A DNA stretch of 64,000 nt, taken from NCBI RefSeq assembly GCF_014695775.1, contig NZ_JACJOX010000017.1:289003-353002 (forward strand), written 5' to 3'. This stretch comes from Leptolyngbya sp. FACHB-60. Its GTDB lineage: Bacteria > Cyanobacteriota > Cyanobacteriia > Phormidesmidales > Phormidesmidaceae. The translations under genes were made by a program, and so were the position numbers. The notes under the pieces were generated by a model. It was not told the origin of the DNA. It worked only from the letters and a program-made list of their open reading frames with translations, and ran no database searches. Shown one piece after another: positions 44,719 to 54,689 of the stretch. The first letter of the stretch is position 1. Every line of letters begins with the position of its first letter.

Positions 44719-45447
44719 TTGGAAAACAACAAAGAAAAAATTCTAGTGGTCGACGATGAGGCCAGCATTCGGCGAATTCTCGAAACCCGCCTATCGATGA
44801 TCGGCTATGACGTCGTCACCGCCGCCGATGGCGAAGAGGCCCTAGAAACCTTTCGCAATACCGCTCCTGACCTGGTTGTGCTCGACGTGATGATGCCCAA
44901 GCTCGACGGCTACGGCGTCTGCCAAGAGCTACGCAAAGAGTCTGACATCCCTATTATTATGCTCACTGCTCTGGGGGATGTGGCCGATCGCATCACCGGC
45001 CTAGAGCTTGGGGCCGACGATTACGTCGTCAAACCCTTCTCTCCTAAAGAGCTAGAGGCTCGCATTCGCTCTGTGCTGCGCCGGGTCGACAAAACCGGCA
45101 TGACCGGCATTCCCAGCTCCGGTGTCATCTCTGTCAACACCATTCGCATCGACACCAACAAGCGCCAGGTGTACAAGGGCGACGAGCGCATTCGCCTCAC
45201 TGGCATGGAGTTTAGCCTGCTAGAGCTGCTGGTCAGCCGCTCCGGGGAGCCCTTCTCTCGCTCCGAAATTTTGCAGGAAGTGTGGGGCTACACCCCCGAG
45301 CGCCACGTCGATACCCGCGTGGTCGATGTGCACATCTCTCGCCTACGGGCTAAGCTCGAAGACGACCCTAGCAACCCAGAGCTGATTCTCACCGCTCGGG
45401 GTACCGGCTACCTGTTTCAACGCATAGTAGAGCCCGGCGAAGAATAG
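44719..45447 (+). CDS. rpaB: Response regulator RpaB
   Basis: 242 residues. OmpR-type regulator nearly identical to known RpaB: receiver with D12-D13, D56 (VVLDVMMPKLDGYGVCQELRK), K105; winged helix ending RLTGMEFSLLELLVSRSGEPFSR, HVDTRVVDVHISRLRAKLEDDPSNP and LFQRIVEPGEE. RpaB, with kinase Hik33/NblS, binds HLR1 sites and controls photosystem, high-light and state-related genes. The start must be TTG at 44719 (MENNKEKILV), with AGGGAG 11 nt upstream; another in-frame TTG at 44710 is too close to that site. Confidence 0.97.
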   Translation: MENNKEKILVVDDEASIRRILETRLSMIGYDVVTAADGEEALETFRNTAPDLVVLDVMMPKLDGYGVCQELRKESDIPIIMLTALGDVADRITGLELGADDYVVKPFSPKELEARIRSVLRRVDKTGMTGIPSSGVISVNTIRIDTNKRQVYKGDERIRLTGMEFSLLELLVSRSGEPFSRSEILQEVWGYTPERHVDTRVVDVHISRLRAKLEDDPSNPELILTARGTGYLFQRIVEPGEE

Positions 45448-45498
45448 TCGGTAGGGTAGTCTGCTAGAATTTCCTCAGGTTTTTAACAGATTTAGCAG

Positions 45499-46533
45499 AT
45501 GGGTTTTAACCGGGCACGCATTGCTATTGATGCCATGGGGGGAGATTTTGCCCCAGGCGAAATCGTTGCAGGTGCCATTCGCGCCAAGGCTGAGCTAGAT
45601 GTCGATGTCGCCCTGGTCGGCGATATCGAGCAGATCAAGGCATCTACGGCCAGTCCGGAGCATCTGGTGGGCATTGAGCTAGTGCCCGCCGAGGGCAGCA
45701 TCGAAATGCACGAAGAGCCGCTGAGCGCCCTACGCAAAAAGCCCCAAGCCTCGATCAACGTGGCAATGGATTTGGTCAAGCGTAACGAGGCCGATGCGGT
45801 AGTATCGGCGGGGCACTCTGGGGCAGCGATGGCTGCTGCCCTGCTGCGGTTGGGGCGGCTGAAGGGTATTGACCGACCGGCGATCGGGGCCGTGTTTCCC
45901 ACCGTAGTCGCCAACAAATCGGTGCTGATTTTAGACGTGGGGGCCAATGTAGATTGCCGCCCCAAGTATCTAGAACAGTTCGCCATCATGGGCACCACCT
46001 ATTCCCGCTACGTGCTGGGAGTCGATAACCCTCGCGTGGGGCTAATCAACATTGGCGAAGAGCCTTGCAAAGGCAACGACTTGGCCTTGAAGGCTCACCA
46101 ACTGTTTGAAGAAAACCCCAACATTCCCTTCGCGGGAAATGCTGAGGGGCGCGATATTCTCTCGGGCCAGTTTGATGTGGTGGTCTGCGATGGTTTCGTG
46201 GGCAACGTGCTGCTCAAGTTTGCCGAAGCGGTGGGTGAGTCAGTGCTGCAAATTTTGCGAGAAGAGCTGCCCCAGGGCGTTCGCGGCAAAATTGGGGCGT
46301 CTATTCTCAAGCCCAACCTGCGCCGCATCAAGCAGCGGGTCGACCACGCCGAGCATGGTGGTGGCCTATTGCTCGGTGTGGCAGGGGTGACGGTGATTAG
46401 CCACGGCAGCTCCCAGGCGCCCTCAGTGTTTAACGCTATTCGGCTGGCCAAAGAGGCGGTCGACAACCGCGTTCAAGACCGCATTCAGGCACAGTACCAG
46501 CGGGTGGCCATACCCGCAGCAGACGGAGAATAA
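45499..46533 (+). CDS. plsX: Phosphate acyltransferase PlsX
   Basis: 344 residues. Converts acyl-ACP to acyl-phosphate for phosphatidic acid synthesis. Seen: IAIDAMGGDFAPGEIV at 8-23, SAGHSGAAMAAALLRLG, LLLGVAGVTVISHGSS near the C-terminus. First gene of plsX-fabH-fabD-plsC; begins 52 nt after rpaB and ends 3 nt before fabH. Confidence 0.97.
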   Translation: MGFNRARIAIDAMGGDFAPGEIVAGAIRAKAELDVDVALVGDIEQIKASTASPEHLVGIELVPAEGSIEMHEEPLSALRKKPQASINVAMDLVKRNEADAVVSAGHSGAAMAAALLRLGRLKGIDRPAIGAVFPTVVANKSVLILDVGANVDCRPKYLEQFAIMGTTYSRYVLGVDNPRVGLINIGEEPCKGNDLALKAHQLFEENPNIPFAGNAEGRDILSGQFDVVVCDGFVGNVLLKFAEAVGESVLQILREELPQGVRGKIGASILKPNLRRIKQRVDHAEHGGGLLLGVAGVTVISHGSSQAPSVFNAIRLAKEAVDNRVQDRIQAQYQRVAIPAADGE

Positions 46534-46536
46534 CCC

Positions 46537-47532
46537 GTGGAACAGTTTATGCCCGGTGTGTCACTGGTGGGCAGCGGTTCAGCCTGCCTAACTGTACAAC
46601 TCACCAACGACGATCTCAGCCAGCGCGTTGACACCTCCGATGACTGGATTGCGACCCGCACCGGCATTCGTCAGCGCCACATAGCAACCCCTCAAGATTC
46701 CCTCGCGTCTCTGGCTGCGGAGGCAGCCCGCAATGCCTTGGCCATGGCTGCGGTGAGCGCCGAAGAGGTCGATTTGATCGTGCTGGCTACCTCTACCCCC
46801 GACGATTTATTTGGCACTGCATGCCAGGTACAAAAAGCGCTGGGGGCGACCCGCGCCGTGGCCTTTGATCTCACCGCCGCCTGTTCAGGGTTTGTGTTTG
46901 CCCTGGTGACGGCAGCACAATACATTCGCACCGGGGTGTTTAAGAATGTGGTGGTGATCGGGGCCGACGTGCTCTCTCGCTGGACAGACTGGGACGATCG
47001 CACCACCTGCGTGCTGTTTGGCGATGGGGCCGGGGCCGTGGTGCTACGGGCCGCTGAGCGCGATCGCCTGCTTGGCTTTGAGCTATGCAGTGATGGCTCC
47101 TTAAATCACTGTTTGAACCTAGCTTACCAACCTGAATCCGATGTTCTGGTTGGAGACATCACCGTTCAGAAAGGCACCTTCGCCCCCATCACCATGAATG
47201 GGCGCGAGGTCTATAAGTTCGCCGTCAACCGCGTCCCCGAAGTCATCGAAAAAGCGCTCTTCCGTGCCAACCTCACCACCGCCGATATTAACTGGCTGGT
47301 GCTCCACCAGGCCAACCAGCGCATTCTCGACGCCGTGGCCGATCGCCTAAACGTGCCCGCTGAGCGCGTGGTCAGCAACATGGCTCGTCACGGCAACACC
47401 TCCGCCGCCTCTATCCCTATCGCCCTCGACGAAGCCGTGCGGGCAGGGAAAATAAAAGCTGAAGATGTGATTGCTACCGCTGGTTTTGGGGCAGGGCTGA
47501 CCTGGGGCTCTGCCATCATCCAGTGGGGCTAA
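46537..47532 (+). CDS. fabH: 3-oxoacyl-ACP synthase III (KASIII)
   Basis: 331 residues, GTG start directly after plsX. Starts fatty acid synthesis by condensing acetyl-CoA with malonyl-ACP. Catalytic Cys in [11 protein letters not shown] (about 120), His in LHQANQRI (about 257) and Asn in RHGNTSAAS (about 287). [16 protein letters not shown] near 30 is characteristic. Length normal. Confidence 0.97.
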   Translation: MEQFMPGVSLVGSGSACLTVQLTNDDLSQRVDTSDDWIATRTGIRQRHIATPQDSLASLAAEAARNALAMAAVSAEEVDLIVLATSTPDDLFGTACQVQKALGATRAVAFDLTAACSGFVFALVTAAQYIRTGVFKNVVVIGADVLSRWTDWDDRTTCVLFGDGAGAVVLRAAERDRLLGFELCSDGSLNHCLNLAYQPESDVLVGDITVQKGTFAPITMNGREVYKFAVNRVPEVIEKALFRANLTTADINWLVLHQANQRILDAVADRLNVPAERVVSNMARHGNTSAASIPIALDEAVRAGKIKAEDVIATAGFGAGLTWGSAIIQWG

Positions 47533-47755
47533 GCAATCGGGCCAGTTTTCGTTGCCAAGTCAGATAGTCGGCTTGGGTTTCCTCTCAACCTCGCTCTCCT
47601 TCCCACAGCGGTTACAGTAAGCATTTTGTGAGACAGTATCTTGTGTAGTTCTGGCAGCGCCAATAATTTTGCAAGTCAGCCCTGAATCTGGGGATGGGAT
47701 AAGGCAGGTATTGGAGCTAGTCGCGATCGCCACGCAAGTCGGGAAGGGTAGAGGC

Positions 47756-48643
47756 ATGACAAACGCAGCATGGGTATTTCCTGGGCAGGGTTCCCAGGCG
47801 ATCGGCATGGGGACAGACCTGGCCACCGTGGCGCTGGCCCAAGCGCGCTTTGCCGAAGCCGAAGCCGTCCTGGGCTGGTCAGTGCTCGATGTGGTTCAAG
47901 ACGCTGACGATAAGGTTTCGAACACCCTCTATACCCAGCCCTGTCTATACGTCATAGAAAGCATTCTGGTTAATTTGCTCAAGGAGCAGGGCCATCAGCC
48001 AGCGGTTGTGGCTGGCCACAGCCTGGGAGAATACGTCGCCCTCTACGCCGCTGAAGTCTTTGACTTTGCCACCGGGCTAACCCTGGTGCAGCGTCGCGCC
48101 GAGCTGATGGCCCAAGCCTCTGACGGCATGATGGCTGCCCTGCTGGGCTTCGACGCCGACGAGCTAGCTGCCAAGATTGAGGCCACCCCAGGAGTGGTGC
48201 TCGCCAATGACAACAACCCTGGTCAGGTAGTAATTTCGGGCACTCCAGAGGCCGTCACCACCGTGATGGAAGGCGTAAAAGCCAAGCGGGCCGTGAAGCT
48301 CAATGTCAGCGGAGCCTTCCACTCGCCGCTGATGGCCAATGCCGCCGCAACGTTTCAGGAAGTTTTAGAACCAATCCCCTTCGCCACTGCCCAAGTGCCC
48401 GTACTCTCGAATGTAGACCCTACCCCCGCGACCGACGGAACCTTGCTCAAGCAGCGACTAGTCCAGCAGATGACCGGCTCTGTGCGCTGGCGCGAAATTA
48501 CCCTGGCGTTGCCAGAATTAGGCATTGACACAGTAGTCGAAGTGGGGCCAGGAAACGTGCTCACTGGGTTGACCAAGCGCACCTGCAAAGAACTAGCGCT
48601 GGTCAACGTAGGCAATCTAGAGCAGATTGCCAATGCAGGCTGA
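47756..48643 (+). CDS. fabD: Malonyl-CoA:ACP transacylase
   Basis: 295 residues from the ATG at 47756, with AAGGG upstream; an upstream extension of the frame to 47669 has no similarity. Loads malonyl onto ACP. Motifs: VFPGQGSQAIGMG at 7-19, catalytic Ser in GHSLGEY (about 91), FHSPLM with the catalytic His (about 201) and VGPGNVLTGL. Separated from fabH by 223 bp with no gene in it. Confidence 0.97.
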   Translation: MTNAAWVFPGQGSQAIGMGTDLATVALAQARFAEAEAVLGWSVLDVVQDADDKVSNTLYTQPCLYVIESILVNLLKEQGHQPAVVAGHSLGEYVALYAAEVFDFATGLTLVQRRAELMAQASDGMMAALLGFDADELAAKIEATPGVVLANDNNPGQVVISGTPEAVTTVMEGVKAKRAVKLNVSGAFHSPLMANAAATFQEVLEPIPFATAQVPVLSNVDPTPATDGTLLKQRLVQQMTGSVRWREITLALPELGIDTVVEVGPGNVLTGLTKRTCKELALVNVGNLEQIANAG

Positions 48644-48685
48644 GCCTCACGCGACAGTCTTAATCTCCCAAGCAAAGGGACTTTG

Positions 48686-49348
48686 ATGGTTTTACAGAAT
48701 AGGGCCGAGATGAGCCGCGATCGCGAACCCCCCGTTAACCTGCTGTGGTATCACCTGTTCAAATGGTCGGTGGTGAGCCCGATGCTGGGTCTGTATTTTC
48801 GGGGCCGGGTCTACGGTACAGATCAGGTGCCCAAAACCGGAGGATTAGTGGTAGTCGCCAACCACGCCAGCGACTTTGACCCACCGCTGCTCTCTGCTGC
48901 CGTGCGCCGCCCTGTCTCTTACATGGCCAAAGAAGAGCTGTTTAAGGTGCCAGTGCTCAGCCAGGCCATTCGCCTCTACGGGGCTTACCCAGTGAAGCGG
49001 GGCAGCGCCGATCGCAGCGCCATTCGCGAAGCTCTCAAGCAGCTGGAGAAGGGCTGGGCGGTGGGCATTTTTCTCCAGGGCACTCGCACCCCCGATGGCC
49101 GCATTCCTGAGCCCAAGATCGGTGCGGCGCTAATTGCGGCCAAAGCTCAGGTACCGCTGCTGCCCGTCAGCCTCTGGGGCACCCAGCGCATTTTCACTAA
49201 GGGTTCGTCTATACCCCGCCCGGCCCCCCTTACCATTCGCATCGGTGCGCCCATTGCCCCACCCCCCTCCACTGCTCGCGAGGGGTTAGAGGCCATCACT
49301 ACCCAGTGCGCCACCGAAATCCATCGCCTCCATGACCTGGGCCGTTAG
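48686..49348 (+). CDS. plsC: 1-acyl-sn-glycerol-3-phosphate acyltransferase
   Basis: 220 residues from the ATG at 48686 (AAAGGGA upstream; a TTG directly before it is possible). LPLAT fold: NHASDFD (HX4D catalytic motif, about residues 56-62), FLQGTRTPDG (the EGTR motif with Q in place of E), and VPLLPVSLWGT. Makes phosphatidic acid from lysophosphatidate, completing the plsX route. Confidence 0.94.
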   Translation: MVLQNRAEMSRDREPPVNLLWYHLFKWSVVSPMLGLYFRGRVYGTDQVPKTGGLVVVANHASDFDPPLLSAAVRRPVSYMAKEELFKVPVLSQAIRLYGAYPVKRGSADRSAIREALKQLEKGWAVGIFLQGTRTPDGRIPEPKIGAALIAAKAQVPLLPVSLWGTQRIFTKGSSIPRPAPLTIRIGAPIAPPPSTAREGLEAITTQCATEIHRLHDLGR

Positions 49349-49458
49349 TCACCCCACCTGCACATCCCCTTACCCCTCTCACCCATCCACTGACTTGCCC
49401 ATCTACTCCCGCCCCATCTGGTAGCCTGTAAAAGTTCGCGATCGCACCGGCCAAGCCC

Positions 49459-49764
49459 ATGTCCCAAGACCTCAAACAAGAACTTACCGATATGCTTGCC
49501 CCCGCCGATTGGGCCTGGATTAGCCCCCACGCCAATCGCGGGGCGGTGGTGGTGGTCGATCGACAACTGGATTTAGTGGAGGTGGGGGTGGCGATCGCCA
49601 CCGACAATACCGCCGCCGTCAACCGCTGGATTGCTGAAGCTCTAATCACTAAGCCCTCGCCCTTGCAGCTAGAAGTGTGGGATCAAGCAGCTAAGAAGCA
49701 GTTTCAATCGTTGATTGTGCAACCTTTCGTGCTCGTGCAAGAAGCCCCGGTCCATGAAAACTGA
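49459..49764 (+). CDS. DUF2288 family protein
   Basis: 101 residues. MSQDLKQELTDMLAPADWAWISPHANRGAVVVVD and the EVGVAIATDNTAAVNRWI segment match DUF2288, a small soluble family of unknown function. It overlaps the start of the next gene by 11 nt, so the two are probably translationally coupled. Confidence 0.9.
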   Translation: MSQDLKQELTDMLAPADWAWISPHANRGAVVVVDRQLDLVEVGVAIATDNTAAVNRWIAEALITKPSPLQLEVWDQAAKKQFQSLIVQPFVLVQEAPVHEN

Positions 49765-50839
49765 GGAACCCCAGGAAGAAATTGCCCCGGGAGCGTCGTC
49801 TCGGAGCAAAGATAGTATCTGGACCGCTTTGGGCACCAGCACTCTAGTGCGGTTCTTGCTGTTGTTTGCTAGCGGTTGGGCCACCATTCAGCTGTTGGCC
49901 TACTTTGAAGTACTAGTAGTAGTGTTTGTTACCGCTACTATTCTGGCGTTTTTGCTCAATCATCCAGTCACCTGGCTCAGCCGGTGGCTGCCGCGCGGGG
50001 TAGCGGCGATCGCCGTATTTCTCACTTGCTTAGCGGTTATTGTCGGCCTTTCCCTCACCCTGGGCATGGCGGTGTTATCCCAAGGGCAACAGCTTTCTGC
50101 CAGCGTACAAAACTTTTCTGATTCAGTCATACCCTGGCTCAGCAGCGCCGAAGATCTATTAGAAACGCTGAATTTGCCTGTTGATTTGCAGGGTCTAGAG
50201 CCTCAGCTCCAGAACCAGGCTGTGGCCATCCTCACAACTGGGTTGGGGCTTCTGCAATCAACCCTTGCCAATCTAGTTCTCGCCATTCTCATTGCGGTCG
50301 TCACTCTATTTATGATGCTGGATGGAGCCAAAATTTGGTGGTGGTTGCTCAACAACCTGCCTATCCGCAACAAAGTGCGCTTTAATACCGTCATTCAGCA
50401 CAATTTGCTGAGTTTCTTTTGGGGCCGACTGCTGCTGGCTGTATTTTCTATCACCTCCACCTTTGCGGTCTTTGCCTTTTTAGGCATGCCCTTTCCGCTG
50501 GTGCTTGCCCTCATTGCTGGGTCCTTTAATTTAATTCCAGGCATTGGGGCAACCTTGGGCATCAGCATTGTATCCTTGCTGCTACTATCCCAAGGGGTAT
50601 GGTTAGCCATTCAAGCCATCGTCGTTTGCGTTGCGGTAGAACAGATTGAAGAAAACTTGCTGCTGCCCTACATCATGAAAGACTCCTTAGATATCAACCC
50701 CGTGGTTATGTTCTTTGCGTTGATTGTCGGGGCTACGGTAGCCGGAGTTTTGGGACTTTTTCTAGCAGTGCCGGTGGCCGGGGTAATTGTCACCTGGCTG
50801 AATATTGAAGCGATGCGGGGGAAACCCACTCAAGACTAA
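49754..50839 (+). CDS. AI-2E family transporter / PerM-like membrane protein
   Basis: 361 residues from the ATG at 49754 (MKTEEPQEE). About seven or eight membrane segments: a hairpin near the N-terminus, a periplasmic helical stretch (about 115-165), then a C-terminal block including FNLIPGIGATLGI and EENLLLPYIMKDSLDINPVV, both typical of the TqsA/PerM (UPF0118) family. Members move various solutes or ions; the AI-2 assignment is only a family label. Confidence 0.93.
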   Translation: MKTEEPQEEIAPGASSRSKDSIWTALGTSTLVRFLLLFASGWATIQLLAYFEVLVVVFVTATILAFLLNHPVTWLSRWLPRGVAAIAVFLTCLAVIVGLSLTLGMAVLSQGQQLSASVQNFSDSVIPWLSSAEDLLETLNLPVDLQGLEPQLQNQAVAILTTGLGLLQSTLANLVLAILIAVVTLFMMLDGAKIWWWLLNNLPIRNKVRFNTVIQHNLLSFFWGRLLLAVFSITSTFAVFAFLGMPFPLVLALIAGSFNLIPGIGATLGISIVSLLLLSQGVWLAIQAIVVCVAVEQIEENLLLPYIMKDSLDINPVVMFFALIVGATVAGVLGLFLAVPVAGVIVTWLNIEAMRGKPTQD

Positions 50840-50931
50840 AAAAATCAGCATAGCCTGGCTAAAGTAGGCCAATAAATAGGCCATCAGCCGATAAGCTAGA
50901 ACACTGAACCCCTGGCGATAGAATTTGATTT

Positions 50932-51930
50932 ATGACCAACGCTGCCCCGCCAAACTCCTCTATGCCCCAGGGGAAGCGGCTGCGCTTTACCCAGTCCCCC
51001 CGGCCCTGGCTCTACGCTCTTTGGAAATTTTGGCGGCCTCACACAGTCATTGGCACTAGCCTCAGCGTAGTGGGCATTGCCGCCATCGTTCTGGCTAATT
51101 TAGAATTCGAAAACCTTGCACCCTTCGAGCCTCTGCTGGGCTTAGTCGGGATTGCCGTAGTGGCCTGTCTGCTAGGCAATCTCTACATCGTTGGCCTCAA
51201 TCAGCTTGAAGATATTGCGATCGATCGCATCAACAAACCCCACTTGCCCCTAGCCGCTGGAGAATTTTCTGTTGCCGATGGCCGCTGGATTGTTGGCTTA
51301 GCGGGGCTGGGGGCTATGGGTTTAGCGGTCGTAGGCGGTCCCTGGCTGCTAGTAACGGTGGGCCTGAGCCTGCTCATCGGCACCGCCTATTCGCTGCCCC
51401 CAGCGCGACTCAAACGATTTCCGTTTTGGGCCTCAGTGTGTATTCTGGCGGTGCGGGGCACTATCGTAAATTTGGGGCTCTTTCTGCACTTTAGCGATCG
51501 CCTCAATCTTCCCCTCACGATTCCTGGACGAGTTTGGGCGCTAACGGTATTTGTTCTGCTGTTCAGCATTGCCATTGCGCTATTTAAGGATATTCCCGAC
51601 ATTGAGGGCGATCGCCGCTACGGCATCAGCACTCTGTCCTTAAAGCTGGGTCAGCGCACTGTGTTTAAGCTGGCGCTAAGTATTCTTACTGTCTGCTATC
51701 TGGGCATGGCGCTAGTCACCCCCTGGTTGACTGGGGTCAATCGGCTTTTCCTGGCAGGGTCGCACCTGTTAGTGCTAGCTTTCCTATGGTGGATGAGCTT
51801 GCGGGTGTCCCACAGCGGCCAAAACGTCGCAGTTCAAAAGAATCTGGCCTATCCCGAGTTTTACCAGTTCATTTGGAAGCTATTTTTCCTGCAATACCTG
51901 ATGTTTCCCCTCGCCTGCTGGCTGGCCTAG
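50932..51930 (+). CDS. Homogentisate phytyltransferase
   Basis: 332 residues, UbiA superfamily, eight to nine membrane segments. Two Asp-rich prenyl-diphosphate motifs: NQLEDIAIDRINKPHLPLAAG (about 95) and KDIPDIEGDRRYG (about 217). The LEDIAIDRINKP and FWRPHTVIGTSLSV segments follow cyanobacterial Hpt (slr1736), the committed step of tocopherol synthesis, adding phytyl diphosphate to homogentisate. The neighbouring GGR-family gene fits prenyl-chain reduction. Confidence 0.92.
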   Translation: MTNAAPPNSSMPQGKRLRFTQSPRPWLYALWKFWRPHTVIGTSLSVVGIAAIVLANLEFENLAPFEPLLGLVGIAVVACLLGNLYIVGLNQLEDIAIDRINKPHLPLAAGEFSVADGRWIVGLAGLGAMGLAVVGGPWLLVTVGLSLLIGTAYSLPPARLKRFPFWASVCILAVRGTIVNLGLFLHFSDRLNLPLTIPGRVWALTVFVLLFSIAIALFKDIPDIEGDRRYGISTLSLKLGQRTVFKLALSILTVCYLGMALVTPWLTGVNRLFLAGSHLLVLAFLWWMSLRVSHSGQNVAVQKNLAYPEFYQFIWKLFFLQYLMFPLACWLA

Positions 51931-51964
51931 AGCAAAGCAGCCTAGCGTAAAGGATAGTAACCCT

Positions 51965-53119
51965 ATGTACGACTGCGTCATTGTCGGTGCCGGACCCGCC
52001 GGATCCACCGCCGCCTACCACCTCAGCAAAGCCGGTCGCCAAGTTCTGCTGCTCGATGCCGCCAAACTCCCTCGCTACAAACCCTGCGGCGGCGGCGTCT
52101 CGCCCCAAGTAGCCCAGTGGTTTGACTTTGACTTTGCTCCCGCCATCTCCGTTAAGGTGCGCAAGGTGCGCTACACCTTTAATATGGCCGACCCCATTGA
52201 AGCCGAACTGCCCACCGAAAAAGCCTTATGGATGGTGCGGCGCGACGAGTTTGACTACTTCATTGTGCAACAAGCCCAAAAACAAGGCGCTACCCTTTGG
52301 GATGGCACCAAAGCCCAAAGCATTGAAAATCATGGAGATTTTTGGCAGGTCAACACTACTCAGGGCCCGGCTCAGGGACGTTTTTTAATTGCAGCAGACG
52401 GGGCACGCGGGTCAATGGCCAAATGGCTCGGCTTTACTCAACGTCGGTATAAACTGGCCGCAGCCCTAGAAGCCGAGCCTCGACTGGAAGTTCCCAGCGA
52501 GCCCGTAGTGCATTTTGACCTAGGCCTCATGCAGCAGGGTTACCTGTGGAATTTTCCTAAGGCCGATGGCTACTCTATTGGCGGGGGTGTATTTCGCTCC
52601 GGAACTCAGCGCAAGCAAGACCTGCGAACTCCAGTTGGGGACTATGCTGCTGCCTTTGGCGTAGACGCCAGCACCGTGCAGCACTTTGGCCATCCCATAT
52701 TTATCTGGGATGGTCCTCAGGATCTGCATACTCACCGAGCCGTGCTGGCAGGGGAAGCCGCCTGCGTAGTCGATCCTTTCACAGCCGAGGGCATTCGCCC
52801 CTCCATCTTTAGCGGACTTAAGGCAGCCGATGCGATCGCCCAGGCCCTCAAAGAAGACGATCATCAACTCCTACTATCGAAAGGACATCAATCCCTAGCA
52901 GACTATAGCCAGATCATGAACACAGAATGGGGCGAAGAAATGCGTTGGGCCAGACGGTTAGCCCGCCTAGTCTACAGCGCCCCGGCCCTAGCCTATCGTG
53001 CTGGGGTGAAACGCCCCTCTAGCACGCTAACCATGGTGAAAGTATTCTGCGGTGAGGTCAGCTATGGCGAGGTGGCCCACAGAGCTATCCAGCGGCTCAG
53101 CAAAGGGCTACTGTCTTAA
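51965..53119 (+). CDS. Geranylgeranyl reductase family FAD-dependent protein
   Basis: 384 residues. FAD-binding GAGPAGSTAAYHLSKAG at 8-24, PRYKPCGGGVSPQ near 38 (the GGR-family signature), IAADGARGSMAKWLG near 142, and GEAACVVDPFTAEGIRPSI near 263. These enzymes saturate isoprenoid chains with NADPH. It is shorter than, and distinct from, ChlP. Being 34 nt downstream of homogentisate phytyltransferase, it may prepare or modify the prenyl substrate; inferred. Confidence 0.88.
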   Translation: MYDCVIVGAGPAGSTAAYHLSKAGRQVLLLDAAKLPRYKPCGGGVSPQVAQWFDFDFAPAISVKVRKVRYTFNMADPIEAELPTEKALWMVRRDEFDYFIVQQAQKQGATLWDGTKAQSIENHGDFWQVNTTQGPAQGRFLIAADGARGSMAKWLGFTQRRYKLAAALEAEPRLEVPSEPVVHFDLGLMQQGYLWNFPKADGYSIGGGVFRSGTQRKQDLRTPVGDYAAAFGVDASTVQHFGHPIFIWDGPQDLHTHRAVLAGEAACVVDPFTAEGIRPSIFSGLKAADAIAQALKEDDHQLLLSKGHQSLADYSQIMNTEWGEEMRWARRLARLVYSAPALAYRAGVKRPSSTLTMVKVFCGEVSYGEVAHRAIQRLSKGLLS

Positions 53120-53141
53120 CTCTATTGAGCCGATAGGCACA

Positions 53142-53175
53142 ACAAAAGCCAGGGCATCTTTGCCTTGGCTTTTGT
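53142..53175. terminator. Terminator between the GGR-family gene and pilC
   Basis: 14-bp stem (53142-53155 / 53162-53175) with one G-T pair and a 6-nt loop, ACAAAAGCC on the left and GGCTTTTGT on the right. Lies between convergent genes and can act in both directions. Confidence 0.85.
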
Positions 53176-53219
53176 GTGTAGACAACTGTCAGAAATCAAA
53201 CTCTAGACGCCACTGAATC

Positions 53220-54440
53220 CTAACCAATCGCATCCATAATCTTGAACATTGGCAGGTACATCGATATTAGAATCGACCCTACCATGCCACCCAACACCAC
53301 AATCATGATCGGTTCCATAATGCTGGTCAGAGCCTTCACGGCCTGTTCTACCTCATCCTCATAGAAGTCGGCCACCTTCATCAGCATCGCGTCTAGTTCC
53401 CCCGTTTCTTCCCCAATACTGATCATTTGAATCGCCATACCGGGAAACACCGAGTGCTTTTGGAGAGCTAGGCTGATCATCCCCCCCCCTTGAACGTCTT
53501 TACGCGCGTCATCCACAGCTTCAGCAATCACCTGGTTACCCGCCGTGTCCCGCACAATTTCCAACGCCGTTAGAATCGGCACCCCGGATTTCGACAGAGA
53601 ACCAAAGGTGCGGCAAAAGCGCGCGGTAGCCGTTTTTTGAATCAGGTCGCCAAATAGAGGCATTTTGAGAGACAAACGGTCAATCACCCGACGCCCGTTG
53701 AGAGTCGCGTAGTAACGCCTGTAGGCAAAAGATAGGGCCGATATTGCTGCTATCATAAACACCCAGTTCAAGGGCTGGCGCAAGAATCGGCTGATCATCA
53801 TCATGACTTGAGTAAAGATCGGCAGATCAGCCCCTAGATCCTCAAACATATCAGCAAAGATCGGCAGCAAAAATACCGTCATACCGACAAAGATAATCAC
53901 CGCCAAGAATCCTACCGTTACTGGATAGGCCATGGCTGACTTAATCTGGTTCTGCAACCGGGCTAAATCTTCCAGCAGTTTGGCCAGACGATTGAGCACT
54001 TCATCAAGTACGCCACCTACCTCACCTGCTTGGATCAGCGCCACGTAAAGGTTATCAAAACAAGCTGGGTGCTTACGCATCGCGTCAGACAGGTTGGTGC
54101 CCTGCTGCACGTCAGCATTAATGGCCATCAGCGCCTTTTTGAGCTTGGGGTTAGCACAGTCGTCTGCCAATACTCCCAACCCTCGCACCAGAGCAACACC
54201 AGCGTTAACTAGGGCAGCAAACTGACGGGAAAAGATTGCCTTATCCTTAACCGTCACCTTGGTCATGGAGGTTTTGATGCTTTCCAGGTCAATGTTGAAC
54301 CCGGCTTCCTCCTTTATATCCATCACATAGAGGCCCTGATCTTTCAGAAGATTGCGGGCCTCATTTGGAGTCTCAGCGGAGATCCGCTCTTTGCGCTGGG
54401 CTCCGCTGGTATCGCGACCAATGGCAACGTAGGTAGGCAT
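53220..54440 (-). CDS. pilC: Type IV pilus inner-membrane platform protein
   Basis: 406 residues. Two T2SF (GspF) domains, about 70-190 and 270-395, each followed by a membrane helix pair; FSRQFAALVNAGVALVRGL and FCRTFGSLSKSGVPILTALEIV are the repeat starts, GEETGELDAMLMKVADFYEDEV the conserved C-terminal loop. It couples the pilus motors to the growing fibre. Third gene of pilB-pilT-pilC on the minus strand. Confidence 0.97.
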   Translation of the reverse strand: MPTYVAIGRDTSGAQRKERISAETPNEARNLLKDQGLYVMDIKEEAGFNIDLESIKTSMTKVTVKDKAIFSRQFAALVNAGVALVRGLGVLADDCANPKLKKALMAINADVQQGTNLSDAMRKHPACFDNLYVALIQAGEVGGVLDEVLNRLAKLLEDLARLQNQIKSAMAYPVTVGFLAVIIFVGMTVFLLPIFADMFEDLGADLPIFTQVMMMISRFLRQPLNWVFMIAAISALSFAYRRYYATLNGRRVIDRLSLKMPLFGDLIQKTATARFCRTFGSLSKSGVPILTALEIVRDTAGNQVIAEAVDDARKDVQGGGMISLALQKHSVFPGMAIQMISIGEETGELDAMLMKVADFYEDEVEQAVKALTSIMEPIMIVVLGGMVGSILISMYLPMFKIMDAIG

Positions 54441-54689
54441 GGCTCTATTAGCTCAACGGCTTAAAAGTACTGCAATTATAGCGACGGGTTCAGCTTACCG
54501 AACCCGCTAAATCTACCTGAACTCGTGTGGGGCATGCCGTGCTCTCGCGGCATGGTCACGTGGACCCTAGGTCTAACCCCAAACCAGTAGCAAGAAAGAT
54601 AATCTGTGCTCCCTCTCTCTAGGCTAAGGCACTCAGTTTAATTTTCCCTGAGCGCCCTATTTAGTTACCTAGGTCTTTTGCCTAAGGTT

